From CAJQLB01 sp905479065 (lineage in GTDB: Bacteria; Bacteroidota; Bacteroidia; Flavobacteriales; Flavobacteriaceae): DNA of 64,000 nucleotides. A program made the position numbers and the translations under genes. Position 1 is the first letter of the stretch, and each line of letters begins with the position of its first letter. The stretch spans positions 2,108,001 through 2,172,000 of the forward strand of contig OX044364.1 in NCBI GenBank assembly GCA_943846735.1. The letters run 5' to 3'. Positions 1 through 9,289 of this stretch are shown here, one piece after another. Under the pieces are notes generated by a model. That model ran no database searches, had not been told where the DNA came from, and saw nothing but the letters and a program-made list of their open reading frames with translations.

Positions 1-1262
1 TCATTGAGCTATACTCTAAAAATGGTGTTATTACAGATACCGTAAAATTAAAAACCAAACCCTTACCAATAATATTTCCAAAAATAGAAATCAACAAAAT
101 TGATAGATCTAAAATGGAGCAAGGACTTCATGGATGTGATATTCATTTTGCAAATTTTGGCAAGTTTAGGTCAATGCCAATCATTTTTGATGATCAGGGA
201 ATTGTTCGATGGTTCATGGATTTTAGTTTTACAAATGAAATGACATCACCTTTTCAAAGACTAAAAGATGGTAACATTTTAGTAGTAACTCGTCATGACA
301 TTTATGAATTGGACATGCTTGGAAAAATAATCAAAAAAACAACGATTGATGATAATTATGGAATGCATCACGATGCTGTAGAGTTGCCAAACGGTCAACT
401 GTTAATTTGTGTTGGTAAACGAGATGCCTATATAGACTTAGGTGGTGAAGCTATTCAATCGGACAGTGATTTCATTATATTGTTTGATAGAGTAAATGAA
501 AAAATTATTAATGAATGGGATGTAGCTAAACATTTGGATGTTACTCGCGATGATGTGAACTTTTTGAGACCAGGAGATTGGTTACATATGAACGCACTTT
601 TATTTGATGAAAAAGATCAATCGATAATAATTTCTGGAAAACATCAAGGAATTGTAAAAATATCCATGGATAATAAATTGAAATGGATTTTATCTCCAAA
701 ACAAAATTGGGGCCTTTCAGGAAGAAATGGAAATGGAAATGACACCAATCCATTTTTGTTAACAGCCATTGATGAAAATGATAATCCTTTTTCTAAAAGA
801 ATTCAAACTGGTCAAGAAAGTCATCCTAAATTTGATTTTCCTTGGGGTCAACATGCTCCAAAATTTTTACCAAATGGCAATCTTATTGTTTTTGATAATG
901 GCTCACATAGAAATTTTGACGATGACTATAATTACTCTAGAGCTGTGGAATATGAAATTAATGATGATAAAAAAACGGTAAAACAAATTTGGCAATATGG
1001 TAAGGAAAGAGGAGAGGAGATGTTTGCTTCAATAGTTAGTGATGTTGACTATTTGCCCAATTCAAAAAATATTCTTGTGACGTCAGGACATATCCTACCA
1101 AAATCAAATCATTCAGGAAAAATTATTGAAGTTGATAAAGAAACTGGTAAAGAAATTTTCGAAGCAACTCTCTACTATAGATCCGTCAATGGTCAGAAAA
1201 TTAATGGCTGGGGGCAAATGGATATATTATATCGATCTCAACGGCTAAATCTATCATATTAG
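1..1262 (+). CDS. Arylsulfotransferase (ASST) family protein, 5' end outside window
   Basis: The reading frame is open from base 3, so the start codon lies upstream of the window and this is the C-terminal ~420 residues. An internal ATG at 114 is probably not the start. ASST enzymes move sulfate from one aryl sulfate to another phenol without PAPS, through a sulfated histidine, usually outside the cytoplasm. Visible ASST hallmarks are three blocks of histidine followed by an NG turn and a beta-strand: MHHDAVELPNGQLL, then a DWLHMNALLFDE block, then GQHAPKFLPNGNLIVFDNG. They fit the six-bladed propeller of PF05935. The signal peptide cannot be judged. The 3' end overlaps the convergent sulfotransferase gene by 4 bases. 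Family assignment is firm; substrate unknown. Confidence 0.85.
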   Translation, partial: IELYSKNGVITDTVKLKTKPLPIIFPKIEINKIDRSKMEQGLHGCDIHFANFGKFRSMPIIFDDQGIVRWFMDFSFTNEMTSPFQRLKDGNILVVTRHDIYELDMLGKIIKKTTIDDNYGMHHDAVELPNGQLLICVGKRDAYIDLGGEAIQSDSDFIILFDRVNEKIINEWDVAKHLDVTRDDVNFLRPGDWLHMNALLFDEKDQSIIISGKHQGIVKISMDNKLKWILSPKQNWGLSGRNGNGNDTNPFLLTAIDENDNPFSKRIQTGQESHPKFDFPWGQHAPKFLPNGNLIVFDNGSHRNFDDDYNYSRAVEYEINDDKKTVKQIWQYGKERGEEMFASIVSDVDYLPNSKNILVTSGHILPKSNHSGKIIEVDKETGKEIFEATLYYRSVNGQKINGWGQMDILYRSQRLNLSY

Positions 1263-1942
1263 CTTTGAGCAGCAGCTTCAATCATCCCCTTGACCATTGC
1301 GTGAAAATTTTCTTTTTTATTAAGATGAGGAAAGTCTTCCTTTGGGATAGGTAAATTTAAAAATGCACAGAGAGGTTTCCAGCCATCAGACACATCAAAA
1401 ACTAATAGTTTGTCTTTAGGGACATATGATTTGACATTTTCAAGATGCTCAAAAAAGACTGATTTTGCATGAGTTTCTGAATCAAATTTGCCGTTGAATT
1501 GATTAGACAGGTAAGTTTTTTTCATAAATCTGATACATTTAAATGTATTGCGAAGATTACTATTAAAAATCATTTTTGATAATAGTGTAATCTTTGCAAT
1601 TAGTGTTTGTGGTCCAGATTTACGGAGTGTTTTCGAGGTGCTTTCATACCATTTATCCACGTCTCGTGTTGTAAGAATTACTTTTGCTTCGGGATATTGT
1701 GCCATAAGGATTTTATAATATGGGTATCCAGGAAAATCTACTGTAGCTTTAAAACCCTCAAAAAGTCTGTTGAAATCTGTTTTGCCATGGTCCTCAAGTT
1801 CCTGCCAATGTCTAAGCTTTTTAGAGTCAGCGATTAAGTCCTTAAAATGATAGGTGTCATTATATCCTAAAATTTGTAATGCTTGTTTTAATGTTGTTGT
1901 TCCTGTTCTTGGAAATCCTGCTCCAATAATTTGTATTGCCAT
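1259..1942 (-). CDS. Sulfotransferase family protein (Sulfotransfer_4-like)
   Basis: A 227-residue cytoplasmic protein. The N-terminus IGAGFPRTGTTTLKQAL is the P-loop-like 5'-phosphosulfate-binding loop of PAPS-dependent sulfotransferases. AKVILTTRDVDKWYES matches the 3'-phosphate-binding strand and R/D motif. The C-terminal part, with GWKPLCAFLNLPIP and a FPHLN block, is typical of the PF17784 group found in bacteria and nematodes. No signal peptide is visible. It lies 19 bases downstream of polA on the same strand and could be read through from it. Its tail overlaps the arylsulfotransferase tail. The acceptor substrate is unknown, and some members of this fold have no proven sulfotransferase activity. 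Confidence 0.8.
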   Translation of the reverse strand: MAIQIIGAGFPRTGTTTLKQALQILGYNDTYHFKDLIADSKKLRHWQELEDHGKTDFNRLFEGFKATVDFPGYPYYKILMAQYPEAKVILTTRDVDKWYESTSKTLRKSGPQTLIAKITLLSKMIFNSNLRNTFKCIRFMKKTYLSNQFNGKFDSETHAKSVFFEHLENVKSYVPKDKLLVFDVSDGWKPLCAFLNLPIPKEDFPHLNKKENFHAMVKGMIEAAAQS

Positions 1943-1961
1943 TGTTTTTAAATATTACTTG

Positions 1962-4814
1962 TTAATGTGCTTCTAACCAATTTAATCCAGTATCCAGTTC
2001 AACATCTAGAGGGACCTCCATTGTAAATGCGTTTTCCATTTCATTTTTCACCAAAGCTTTAATGGTGGCCAATTCCGACTTGTAGACATCAAAAACTAAT
2101 TCATCATGCACTTGTAAGAGCATTTTAGACTTGTAATTGCCATCTTGTAGTTTATTATAAATATTAATCATGGCAATTTTAATGATATCTGCAGCGCTAC
2201 CTTGTATTGGTGCATTTACAGCATTTCGTTCTGCACCACTGCGCACCATGGCATTACGAGAATCAATATCCTTTAAATAACGACGACGACCCAATACGGT
2301 TTGCACATAACCATTATCTCTCGCAAAATCGACTTGGGCACTCATATAGGCTTTTAACTTTGGATAAGTTTCGTAATAGGTGTCTATGAGTTCTTTGGCT
2401 TCACCACGCGATAAATCGGTTTGGTTACTTAGGCCAAAAGCAGACACACCATAGATGATTCCGAAATTAACTGTTTTTGCGTTACTACGTTGTTCTCTAG
2501 TAACCCCATCTAATGGTACATTAAATACCTTTGAAGCGGTTGATGCATGAATATCTTCACCATTCTTAAAGGCTTCTATCATGGTTTCTTCTTCACTTAA
2601 AGCCGCAATAATTCGTAATTCTATTTGCGAATAATCCGCAGCGAGTAAGGTGTACTCATCATTACGTGGCACAAAAGCTTTTCGGACTTGACGACCACGT
2701 TCGGTACGAATAGGAATGTTCTGTAAATTTGGATTATTACTACTTAAACGACCTGTCGCTGCAACAGTTTGCATATAATCGGTATGAACACGGCCTGTAC
2801 TTTCTTCAACCTGTAATGGTAAGGCATCAACATAGGTACTTTTTAATTTTGCTAAGCCTCTATACTCTAATACTTGTCTAATAATCTCATGATCTTTTGC
2901 TAAATACGATAAGATATCTTCGCTTGTTTTGTATTGACCTGTTTTTGTTTTCTTAGGCTTATCTACCAAATTTAGTTTCTCAAATAAAATAATACCGAGT
3001 TGTTTTGGTGAAGCAATGTTGAATTCTTCTCCTGCATCTTCGTAAATACTTTTTTCGAGATTTAGGATGTCAGTATTTAAATCTTCAGATAATGAATTTA
3101 AGAAGTCTTTATCTAAGTTAATACCTTCTAATTCCATGGCTGCCAAAACTCTTAAAAGTGGCACTTCAATGTCATCGAATAACTTTTGTGTGTTGGCTTC
3201 ATCTAGTTCTTTTTCGAAATGTTCTTTGAGTTGAAGCGTGATGTCGGCATCTTCAACTGCATATTCGGTTTGCTTGTCTAAAGGTACCTCTCGCATAGAC
3301 AATTGATTCTTCCCTTTTTTACCAATGAGTTCGGTAATAGAAATCGGAGTATAGTTGAGGTAGGTTTCAGCTAGTACATCCATATTGTGTCGCATATCTG
3401 GATTAATCAAATAATGCGCTAACATGGTATCGAATAGTTTGCCTTTAACGGCTATGTTATATTTTGCTAAGACTTTAATATCGTATTTTAAATTCTGACC
3501 AATTTTCTCAATGAATTCATTTTCAAAAAATGGTCTTAAAATTTCAATCAAGGCTTGCGCTTCAGTTTTATCTTCTGGAAAAGGCACGTAAAAACCTTTA
3601 CCAACTTCCCAAGAAAATGCAATACCAACTAACTCGGCAGTTAATGGATTTAAACCTGTCGTTTCTGTATCAAAACACACAGACGTTTGGTTCATTAAAT
3701 TCTTAACAAATAATTTGGTTGCCATACCAGGTGCAATGCTCTGATAGAAATGTGAATTGGTTTCGGCTGTTTTTCTGCTAGTATCAATTGTGGTTTCGTT
3801 CGCTGAAAGTTCTGCACCACCAAATAAGGAAAACTGACCTGCACCTGCAGATTGTTCTTCTTTTGGCGTGGTTTTAGGGGCTTCTTTTTTATTTGCTGAT
3901 GGAGTTGCTGTTGCAGTTGCTGGAGCAAGATTAGCAGAAAAAGTTTTATTAAAATTATCAATAAGACGTCTAAACTCTAATTGTTGAAAAATTTCAGTGA
4001 CTTTAGGCACGTCTGGCTCTGACATTTCAAAATCCTCTGCATCGAAGTTCACGGGAACATCGAGCATAATCGTCGCTAATTTTTTAGAGAGTAAACCTAA
4101 CTCACCATTAGTTTCAACTTTCTCTTTCATTTTGCCTTTAAGCTCGTGTGTATTGGCCAGTAAACCTTCCATACTGCCGTAAGCAGCCAAAAACTTTTTT
4201 GCTGTTTTTGGACCAACACCTGGCAATCCAGGAATATTATCAGAAGCATCTCCCATCATGCCTAAATAATCAATGACTTGTAATGGATCTGTGACTTCAA
4301 ATTTTTGCTGCACTTCAGGAATTCCCCAAGTTTCATAACCACCACCAAAAACAGGCCTGTACATAAAGATATTCTCAGAAACCAATTGCGCAAAATCTTT
4401 ATCTGGTGTGACCATAAAGGTTTTATAACCTTCTTTTTCAGCTTTTTTAGCAAGTGTACCGATAACATCATCGGCTTCATAACCTTCTTTTACCATTATT
4501 GGTATGTGCATGGCTTTTAATATCTCATAGATATAGGGTACGGCTGTTTTTATACCTTCTGGAGTTTCGTCTCTGTTAGCTTTATAGGCTTCAAACATCT
4601 CAACGCGGTCCACACTACCACCTTTGTCAAAACATACGGCTAAATGATCTGGTCGTTCTCGTTTAATGACATCTAAAAGGGAATTCATAAATCCCATAAT
4701 GGCAGACGTATCTTCGCCTTTTGAGTTTATCCTAGGGTTTTTTATAAAAGCATAATACCCTCGAAAAATAAGCGCATATGCATCTATTAAGAAAAGACGT
4801 TTTTGTTTTGACAT
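1962..4814 (-). CDS. polA: DNA polymerase I
   Basis: A 950-residue Pol I with all three activities predicted. The 5'-nuclease domain (about 1-290) has YEADDVIGTLA and the helix-hairpin-helix block DNIPGLPGVGPKTA. The 3'-5' exonuclease domain (about 355-530) keeps its catalytic acids: D382 and E384 in FDTETTGL, and YAVEDAD. Proofreading is therefore probably intact, unlike in Taq-type enzymes. The polymerase domain has motif A DYSQIELR, motif B RSNAKTVNFGIIYG and motif C QVHDELVF (H903, D904, E905). A low-complexity Ala/Thr/Lys-rich linker (about 293-350) joins nuclease and exonuclease domains and carries QFSLF at 327-331, a match to the beta-clamp-binding consensus. A promoter-like element lies just upstream. 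Confidence 0.98.
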   Translation of the reverse strand: MSKQKRLFLIDAYALIFRGYYAFIKNPRINSKGEDTSAIMGFMNSLLDVIKRERPDHLAVCFDKGGSVDRVEMFEAYKANRDETPEGIKTAVPYIYEILKAMHIPIMVKEGYEADDVIGTLAKKAEKEGYKTFMVTPDKDFAQLVSENIFMYRPVFGGGYETWGIPEVQQKFEVTDPLQVIDYLGMMGDASDNIPGLPGVGPKTAKKFLAAYGSMEGLLANTHELKGKMKEKVETNGELGLLSKKLATIMLDVPVNFDAEDFEMSEPDVPKVTEIFQQLEFRRLIDNFNKTFSANLAPATATATPSANKKEAPKTTPKEEQSAGAGQFSLFGGAELSANETTIDTSRKTAETNSHFYQSIAPGMATKLFVKNLMNQTSVCFDTETTGLNPLTAELVGIAFSWEVGKGFYVPFPEDKTEAQALIEILRPFFENEFIEKIGQNLKYDIKVLAKYNIAVKGKLFDTMLAHYLINPDMRHNMDVLAETYLNYTPISITELIGKKGKNQLSMREVPLDKQTEYAVEDADITLQLKEHFEKELDEANTQKLFDDIEVPLLRVLAAMELEGINLDKDFLNSLSEDLNTDILNLEKSIYEDAGEEFNIASPKQLGIILFEKLNLVDKPKKTKTGQYKTSEDILSYLAKDHEIIRQVLEYRGLAKLKSTYVDALPLQVEESTGRVHTDYMQTVAATGRLSSNNPNLQNIPIRTERGRQVRKAFVPRNDEYTLLAADYSQIELRIIAALSEEETMIEAFKNGEDIHASTASKVFNVPLDGVTREQRSNAKTVNFGIIYGVSAFGLSNQTDLSRGEAKELIDTYYETYPKLKAYMSAQVDFARDNGYVQTVLGRRRYLKDIDSRNAMVRSGAERNAVNAPIQGSAADIIKIAMINIYNKLQDGNYKSKMLLQVHDELVFDVYKSELATIKALVKNEMENAFTMEVPLDVELDTGLNWLEAH

Positions 4815-4834
4815 TTACTTCATATTGATGCTTT

Positions 4835-4861
4835 CAAAACTACAAAAATTTATTTCTGCAA
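4835..4861 (-). promoter_or_regulatory. Putative polA promoter
   Basis: On the minus strand TAGTTTTG (4842-4835) fits the Bacteroidota -7 element TAnnTTTG. TTG at 4861-4859 lies 16 bases upstream as a possible -33 element. The polA ATG is about 20 bases downstream. The spacing is slightly short compared with the 19-21 seen elsewhere in this window. Confidence 0.5.
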
Positions 4862-4913
4862 CTAAAATTAACGACATTCTTTTATGAAAAATAATGTTCT
4901 CAGTTAATGTCAT

Positions 4914-6020
4914 TTAATCGTTTGGAATGGACAATTCTTTAAACTGTTTAAAAGGGACTAAGTAAAAAATAAGAAGCCAAATAAAAATCACGTTTGAAAG
5001 AAATAATAATGTTCGATGGTTATAGAGTATGATGTAAGAAGCCATATCACTAAAAAGTAAAAGCATGTAAAAATTTGGGGTATATACTATGATTTTTTTC
5101 AATGCACTGTGATTTAAGTACACATTATCAGATATTTTTAATGATAACCAAGCATCACCTTTTACAGTTGACTTTGACCAATTCTGCTTTTTGTCCAAGT
5201 CAAAAAATTGAAATAATTGTTTTATGTAGCCTACAGTGTTACCACGATAGGTGATGGCGAGTTGTTTATTTGGTATACTAAGAAAGGCTAATAATACGAT
5301 TGCCAAAGACTCTAAAAAATGACCAAAGCGAAATGATGTTATTGTAAAAAGTATTGTGTGAAAAATAATAATAAACAAAATAGTCAAATGCCTCGTTCGC
5401 CTAAACAGAATCAATACAGCAATAGTAAATTCTGTGAACATCGTGATGTAAGAAAGTGATTTTGCAAAAACGAGTTCTTTGAAATATTGAGAAATATATA
5501 GATAAGGAGCATTTTCTCTGGCTATACCAAGCCAATTATGCATAAAATCTCCCGACCACCAATCTGGATCTAAAAATTTATTTAATGAAGCTCCAAAATA
5601 GACGAGACTTAATTGATAGATTAGTAAATTAGGAGATGTTTTATTATCTGTAAGACCTGCTAGAAACAAGGCACAACCACATATTAATACATGATTAAAA
5701 AACAATGGTTTTGATGCTATAATATTTATAATAACGACTAATCCAATGATCAAGCTCGCAGTTTTCACCCTTACATTGAATAATAATAGCAATGAACAAC
5801 TAACATACAGAAATCTCATAGTGTATTTAAAGAAATTTGGATATTCATTCAAATAGTCAAATTCTTGTATAAAGGGGATAAATGGGTCAGAAATTTTAAA
5901 GAGCATATGATGAGCACTTATTAAAATGACCAACATTTTACACATTAATAGAATGTTCGGGTGCATATGTGTCCCTTCAAATTTAAATAGCCTTGAACTA
6001 AAAGACACTAATAAACTCAT
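4914..6020 (-). CDS. HTTM-like multi-pass membrane protein
   Basis: A 368-residue protein with roughly eight to nine hydrophobic segments. The block FGASLNKFLDPDWWSGDFM resembles the conserved region of HTTM (vitamin-K-carboxylase-like transmembrane) and DoxX-like proteins. I do not see the catalytic signature of a true carboxylase. The frame extends to an ATG at 6035, but the ATG at 6018-6020 is preferred because it forms a 4-base ATGA overlap with the stop of the upstream 120-residue gene. That arrangement suggests translational coupling and a two-component unit. Function unknown. Confidence 0.65.
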   Translation of the reverse strand: MSLLVSFSSRLFKFEGTHMHPNILLMCKMLVILISAHHMLFKISDPFIPFIQEFDYLNEYPNFFKYTMRFLYVSCSLLLLFNVRVKTASLIIGLVVIINIIASKPLFFNHVLICGCALFLAGLTDNKTSPNLLIYQLSLVYFGASLNKFLDPDWWSGDFMHNWLGIARENAPYLYISQYFKELVFAKSLSYITMFTEFTIAVLILFRRTRHLTILFIIIFHTILFTITSFRFGHFLESLAIVLLAFLSIPNKQLAITYRGNTVGYIKQLFQFFDLDKKQNWSKSTVKGDAWLSLKISDNVYLNHSALKKIIVYTPNFYMLLLFSDMASYIILYNHRTLLFLSNVIFIWLLIFYLVPFKQFKELSIPND

Positions 6021-6379
6021 GGTTTTAGATTCCATACTTTTTCTTGGTGCCCATTTATAGAGTAAATTATTGTAACCCTTGCGTCGTCATTTTTACCGTA
6101 TGTTTTTTCATATTGAGAAATAATTGAAAAAATATTATAAATAGAGCGTTGCTCCCAGCCACCCATTTTATATTTATAACGTTTTTCTGCTTCCTCCAAT
6201 GTCAGAAATTTACCATTGATTTCTACAGAGGTTTTAAATTGCACATGTGAATCGTATGGTGCCCAACAAAAAAAGCGTTCAGGTGCAAAACGAGCGTTAA
6301 TAACCAAACCTAATTGCAGCAGTAAAAATAGTATACCAATGCAATGTGATATTGTTATACGTGAAATCCGGATAGCCAT
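6017..6379 (-). CDS. Small membrane-anchored protein, partner of the HTTM-like gene
   Basis: A 120-residue protein with one N-terminal hydrophobic segment (about 10-30, a signal anchor or signal peptide) and a ~90-residue hydrophilic remainder rich in aromatic and charged residues. I do not recognise a domain. Its stop codon overlaps the start of the HTTM-like gene in an ATGA junction, so the two products are probably made together. Small partners next to HTTM-like proteins are familiar from Bacteroidota genomes, but I know of no assigned role. Confidence 0.6.
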   Translation of the reverse strand: MAIRISRITISHCIGILFLLLQLGLVINARFAPERFFCWAPYDSHVQFKTSVEINGKFLTLEEAEKRYKYKMGGWEQRSIYNIFSIISQYEKTYGKNDDARVTIIYSINGHQEKVWNLKP

Positions 6380-6501
6380 TAAAGAGACTGATTTTTAGCA
6401 AGTTAAGTAATTCAATAGCTAAAATAGACAAATTTTATAAATTTCAAAGAAGACATATTGAATGTCGTTACGCTGCTTTTTAGATTTTTAGTTGGAATGA
6501 T

Positions 6502-6765
6502 TTAACTATTAAGACTATAGTCACCTTTAATCTGAAGGCTTTTGATGTAAGCTTTGACACTTATGATATCAATACTTTTTTTAAATGTCATATTGGTTTG
6601 TTCACGAGGATTATCACTTATACGCTCAGTTTTCTTTTTGGCTGCCAATGAATTCTTTAGAGATTGAATTTTTTCAATGGCAATATTACTTTCTACCGTA
6701 ACGCTTTGGGCATTAGCTGGTGATGTAGCGAAGCATAGACCGAATATAATTAGTAGTTCTTTCAT
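6502..6765 (-). CDS. Small secreted hypothetical protein
   Basis: An 87-residue product with a clear Sec signal peptide. A hydrophobic stretch, LLIIFGLCFATSPANAQS, ends in an ANA-Q cleavage site, a common pattern in Flavobacteriaceae. The mature part (about 68 residues) is basic and polar, predicted helical (IEKIQSLKNSLAAKKK), with no cysteines. No family is recognised. It stands alone between the HTTM unit and the glycan unit, with non-coding DNA on both sides. The signal peptide is the main reason to believe it is real. Confidence 0.5.
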   Translation of the reverse strand: MKELLIIFGLCFATSPANAQSVTVESNIAIEKIQSLKNSLAAKKKTERISDNPREQTNMTFKKSIDIISVKAYIKSLQIKGDYSLNS

Positions 6766-6910
6766 TCGTTTGAATTTGTAGGTTGGACAAAGAAACGAAT
6801 GGACTTCTTTTTTGTTAAAAAAAATTGATGAAGTACCAAAAAATGTAGTTTTTTTGAGGAATTACGTCATATTTATCGATGAAATACAAGATATTTTACA
6901 TAGGTAAAAT

Positions 6911-6938
6911 CATAAAATTAGCGTCTACCAATAGCTAA
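6911..6938 (-). terminator. Weak candidate terminator after the glycan-degradation unit
   Basis: On the minus strand TTAGC and GCTAA form a 5-bp stem with an 11-base loop, followed by TTTTATG. It is correctly placed downstream of the glycosylasparaginase gene, but the stem is short and the U-run interrupted. Confidence 0.25.
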
Positions 6939-6953
6939 ACTTAAGGGTTCTCT

Positions 6954-7955
6954 CTAAGCTTTTTTAAAATAATCGGATTGTATTTGCTGATTTACACTCC
7001 CTTGATATTTAGTCATACTAAACCATTGGTGAATGGAATAGGAACCCGTGTCTCCATGTTTATTGACTGCGATATACCCTACTTGAAAGTTATTGAAATC
7101 ACTATTTGGCTTTTGAACAATCCTTTTAATAGCCTCTTCACAAGCTTCTTGAGGAGTTTTACCTTGCCTCATTAACTCAACAACTAAAAAGCTACCAACT
7201 GTTTTAACAACCTCTTCTCCTAACCCTGTAGCTACAGCTGCTCCAATTTCATTATCCACAAAAAGTCCTGAGCCTATTATGGGACTATCACCAACACGAC
7301 CGGCCATCTTATAAGCGAGCCCACTTGTTGTACAAGCTCCTGAAATATCACCATTTTTGTCAATGGCTAACATCCCTATAGTATCGTGGTTCTCAATATT
7401 TATAATTGGGTTATATTGTGCTTCTACTTTCCATTTTTCCCACGCTTCTTTAGAAGCTTCAGTTAGTAAGCTTTCGGGTTGAAAGCCTTTTTTTAACGCA
7501 AAATTCTTCGCGCCTTCCCCTGCAAGCATTACATGTGGGGTGTCTTCCATAACTTTTCTTGCAACCGAGACTGCATGAGTGATGTTTTTAAGATAAACCA
7601 CTGAACCACAATTCCCATGCTTGTCCATTATACACGCGTCTAAAGTGACATTGCCATCTCTATCAGGTAAACCACCTTTGCCAACTGATTGCCCTTTTTC
7701 ATTCGCCTCTTCTACCATGCATCCCTGTTCAACAGCATCTAAAGCTGTTCCACCCGCCTGAAGTATTTCCATTGCGCGTGCTGTCGCATCAATCACATGC
7801 CATGTTGCAATGACTAGGGGTAACGCTGTTTTTTTATCTGATACTACAACTTTTTTGCCGTCTGGAGAAATGTCTTGACACCCTTTTAAACTATTCCCAA
7901 CAGCAAGTCCAACTCCAGTTAATGATGCGTTTTTAAGAAAATTTCTACGTCTCAT
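6954..7955 (-). CDS. N4-(beta-N-acetylglucosaminyl)-L-asparaginase (glycosylasparaginase)
   Basis: A 333-residue Ntn hydrolase that splits the GlcNAc-Asn bond left after N-glycoprotein digestion, giving aspartate and 1-amino-GlcNAc. The autoproteolysis site is seen as HDTIGM. Cleavage between D191 and T192 would free the nucleophile Thr192 and give an alpha chain (1-191) and a beta chain (192-333). Downstream, GRVGDSPIIGSGLFVDN and a GLGEE block form the substrate pocket of this family rather than of plain L-asparaginases. The N-terminus MRRRNFLKNASLTGVG is a Tat-type signal; the nearby LKGC is a poor lipobox. It is the last gene of a three-gene unit, 5 bases after the sugar permease gene. 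Confidence 0.92.
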   Translation of the reverse strand: MRRRNFLKNASLTGVGLAVGNSLKGCQDISPDGKKVVVSDKKTALPLVIATWHVIDATARAMEILQAGGTALDAVEQGCMVEEANEKGQSVGKGGLPDRDGNVTLDACIMDKHGNCGSVVYLKNITHAVSVARKVMEDTPHVMLAGEGAKNFALKKGFQPESLLTEASKEAWEKWKVEAQYNPIINIENHDTIGMLAIDKNGDISGACTTSGLAYKMAGRVGDSPIIGSGLFVDNEIGAAVATGLGEEVVKTVGSFLVVELMRQGKTPQEACEEAIKRIVQKPNSDFNNFQVGYIAVNKHGDTGSYSIHQWFSMTKYQGSVNQQIQSDYFKKA

Positions 7956-7960
7956 AGGTT

Positions 7961-9277
7961 TTATTGTTTTGTTATATTAGAATTTTTATATCCAAACCAT
8001 AATATGTAGGCATAGCAGAATGAAATAAAAATAAAAGCAATATCAAATCCAAAGGAATCAATTAAATTCCCACAAATAAAAGGAATAATTGCGCCACCAA
8101 CAATAGCAGTACATAGTAATCCTGATCCTTTTGGCTTTAGTTTACCAATACCGTTAATTGATATAGTGAAAATTGTTGGAAACATAATTGAATTGAATAA
8201 ACCAACCCCTAAAATGCTCCACATACTAACTAATCCTGTAGTACTTACCGAAGTTAGAATTAATATAATTGCCATCGAAGCAAAAACACCAAGTACTTTT
8301 CCTGGATTCATAATTCGTGTCAGGTACGATCCTACAAAACGACCAATCATAGCACCAGACCAGTAAAAGATTACAAAGATTCCGAGAAGTGCTTTATCGT
8401 CTGCACCATTTAAAGATTTGAAAAACACTTTTGCTACCGTTTCAGCAATATTCATTAGGATATTGCTTTCGCGAATAAGAGGGACCATGTTCATTTCTTG
8501 AAAATAATTAACTAAAAAACTTCCAATGGATACTTCTGATCCGACATAAAATAAAATACCAAGAACACCTAACATTAAATTTTTATTTTGAAAGGCCTCA
8601 GTGTAAGTTCCAGTTGATACCTCGTTTATCATTTTAGGGAGTTTTGCAAAAAGAAAAATGAGCGCAATTAAAAATATAAATAGTGCTAGACCTAAAAAAG
8701 GCATTTGTACTGCTGATGCTTCAGTGGCGAGATAGGTTTCTTTCGCAGTTTTACTCAATACTGCAATCTCATCTTCATTTTTTATTGTATCACTTAATAT
8801 AAATAAAGCTCCAACAGCTGGAGCAATTGCTGTTCCTAATGAATTGAAGGCTTGTGACAAGTTTAAGCGGCTAGAGGCACCCTCTTCACTTCCCAATACA
8901 GCAACAAAAGGATTAGCAGCCACTTGAAGAATAGTCATACCTCCTGCCAAAATAAAATAAGCAAGTAAGAAAATATTGAATGTGCGATAAGCAGCTGCAG
9001 GATAAAATAATAAACAGCCACTTGCCATGGTTAATAGTCCAAGAATAATCCCTTTCTTGTAACCAATTTTAGACAACAGATAACTCGCGGGAATGGATAG
9101 TAAAAAATAGGCTCCAAAAAAGGCAAATTGTACTAAAATTGCTTGTGCATAAGTAAGTGTAAATAGCTCTCTGAGTCTTGGTATAAGTGAGTCTACTAAA
9201 ACGGTTATAAATCCCCACAGAAAAAACAAGGTCGTGAGTAATATAAATCCGGAATGATATGATTTTTGTTGACTCAT
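7961..9277 (-). CDS. FHS-family sugar:H+ symporter (FucP/NagP-like MFS permease)
   Basis: A 438-residue major facilitator with about 12 transmembrane segments. The opening FFLWGFITVLVDSLIPRLRE is the fucose/glucose/galactose permease (FHS) signature. GGMTILQVAANPFVAVLG and GNLIDSFGFDIAFIF are also typical of that group. Members carry L-fucose, glucose/galactose, mannose or N-acetylglucosamine; sequence alone does not settle which. Placed between a GH92 mannosidase and a glycosylasparaginase (gaps of 12 and 5 bases), mannose or GlcNAc is the likely cargo. It sits in the inner membrane. No outer-membrane SusC/SusD pair accompanies it. Confidence 0.88.
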   Translation of the reverse strand: MSQQKSYHSGFILLTTLFFLWGFITVLVDSLIPRLRELFTLTYAQAILVQFAFFGAYFLLSIPASYLLSKIGYKKGIILGLLTMASGCLLFYPAAAYRTFNIFLLAYFILAGGMTILQVAANPFVAVLGSEEGASSRLNLSQAFNSLGTAIAPAVGALFILSDTIKNEDEIAVLSKTAKETYLATEASAVQMPFLGLALFIFLIALIFLFAKLPKMINEVSTGTYTEAFQNKNLMLGVLGILFYVGSEVSIGSFLVNYFQEMNMVPLIRESNILMNIAETVAKVFFKSLNGADDKALLGIFVIFYWSGAMIGRFVGSYLTRIMNPGKVLGVFASMAIILILTSVSTTGLVSMWSILGVGLFNSIMFPTIFTISINGIGKLKPKGSGLLCTAIVGGAIIPFICGNLIDSFGFDIAFIFISFCYAYILWFGYKNSNITKQ

Positions 9278-9289
9278 TTTTTAAAATGT

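Noticed and set aside
114..1262. Arylsulfotransferase starting at ATG 114
   Set aside because: The frame is open to the window edge with sequence that continues the domain, so the true start is upstream.
6766..6953. Possible small RNA or gene in the gap before the glycosylasparaginase gene
   Set aside because: Only AT-rich sequence with no convincing promoter, stem or reading frame, apart from the weak hairpin at 6911-6938.
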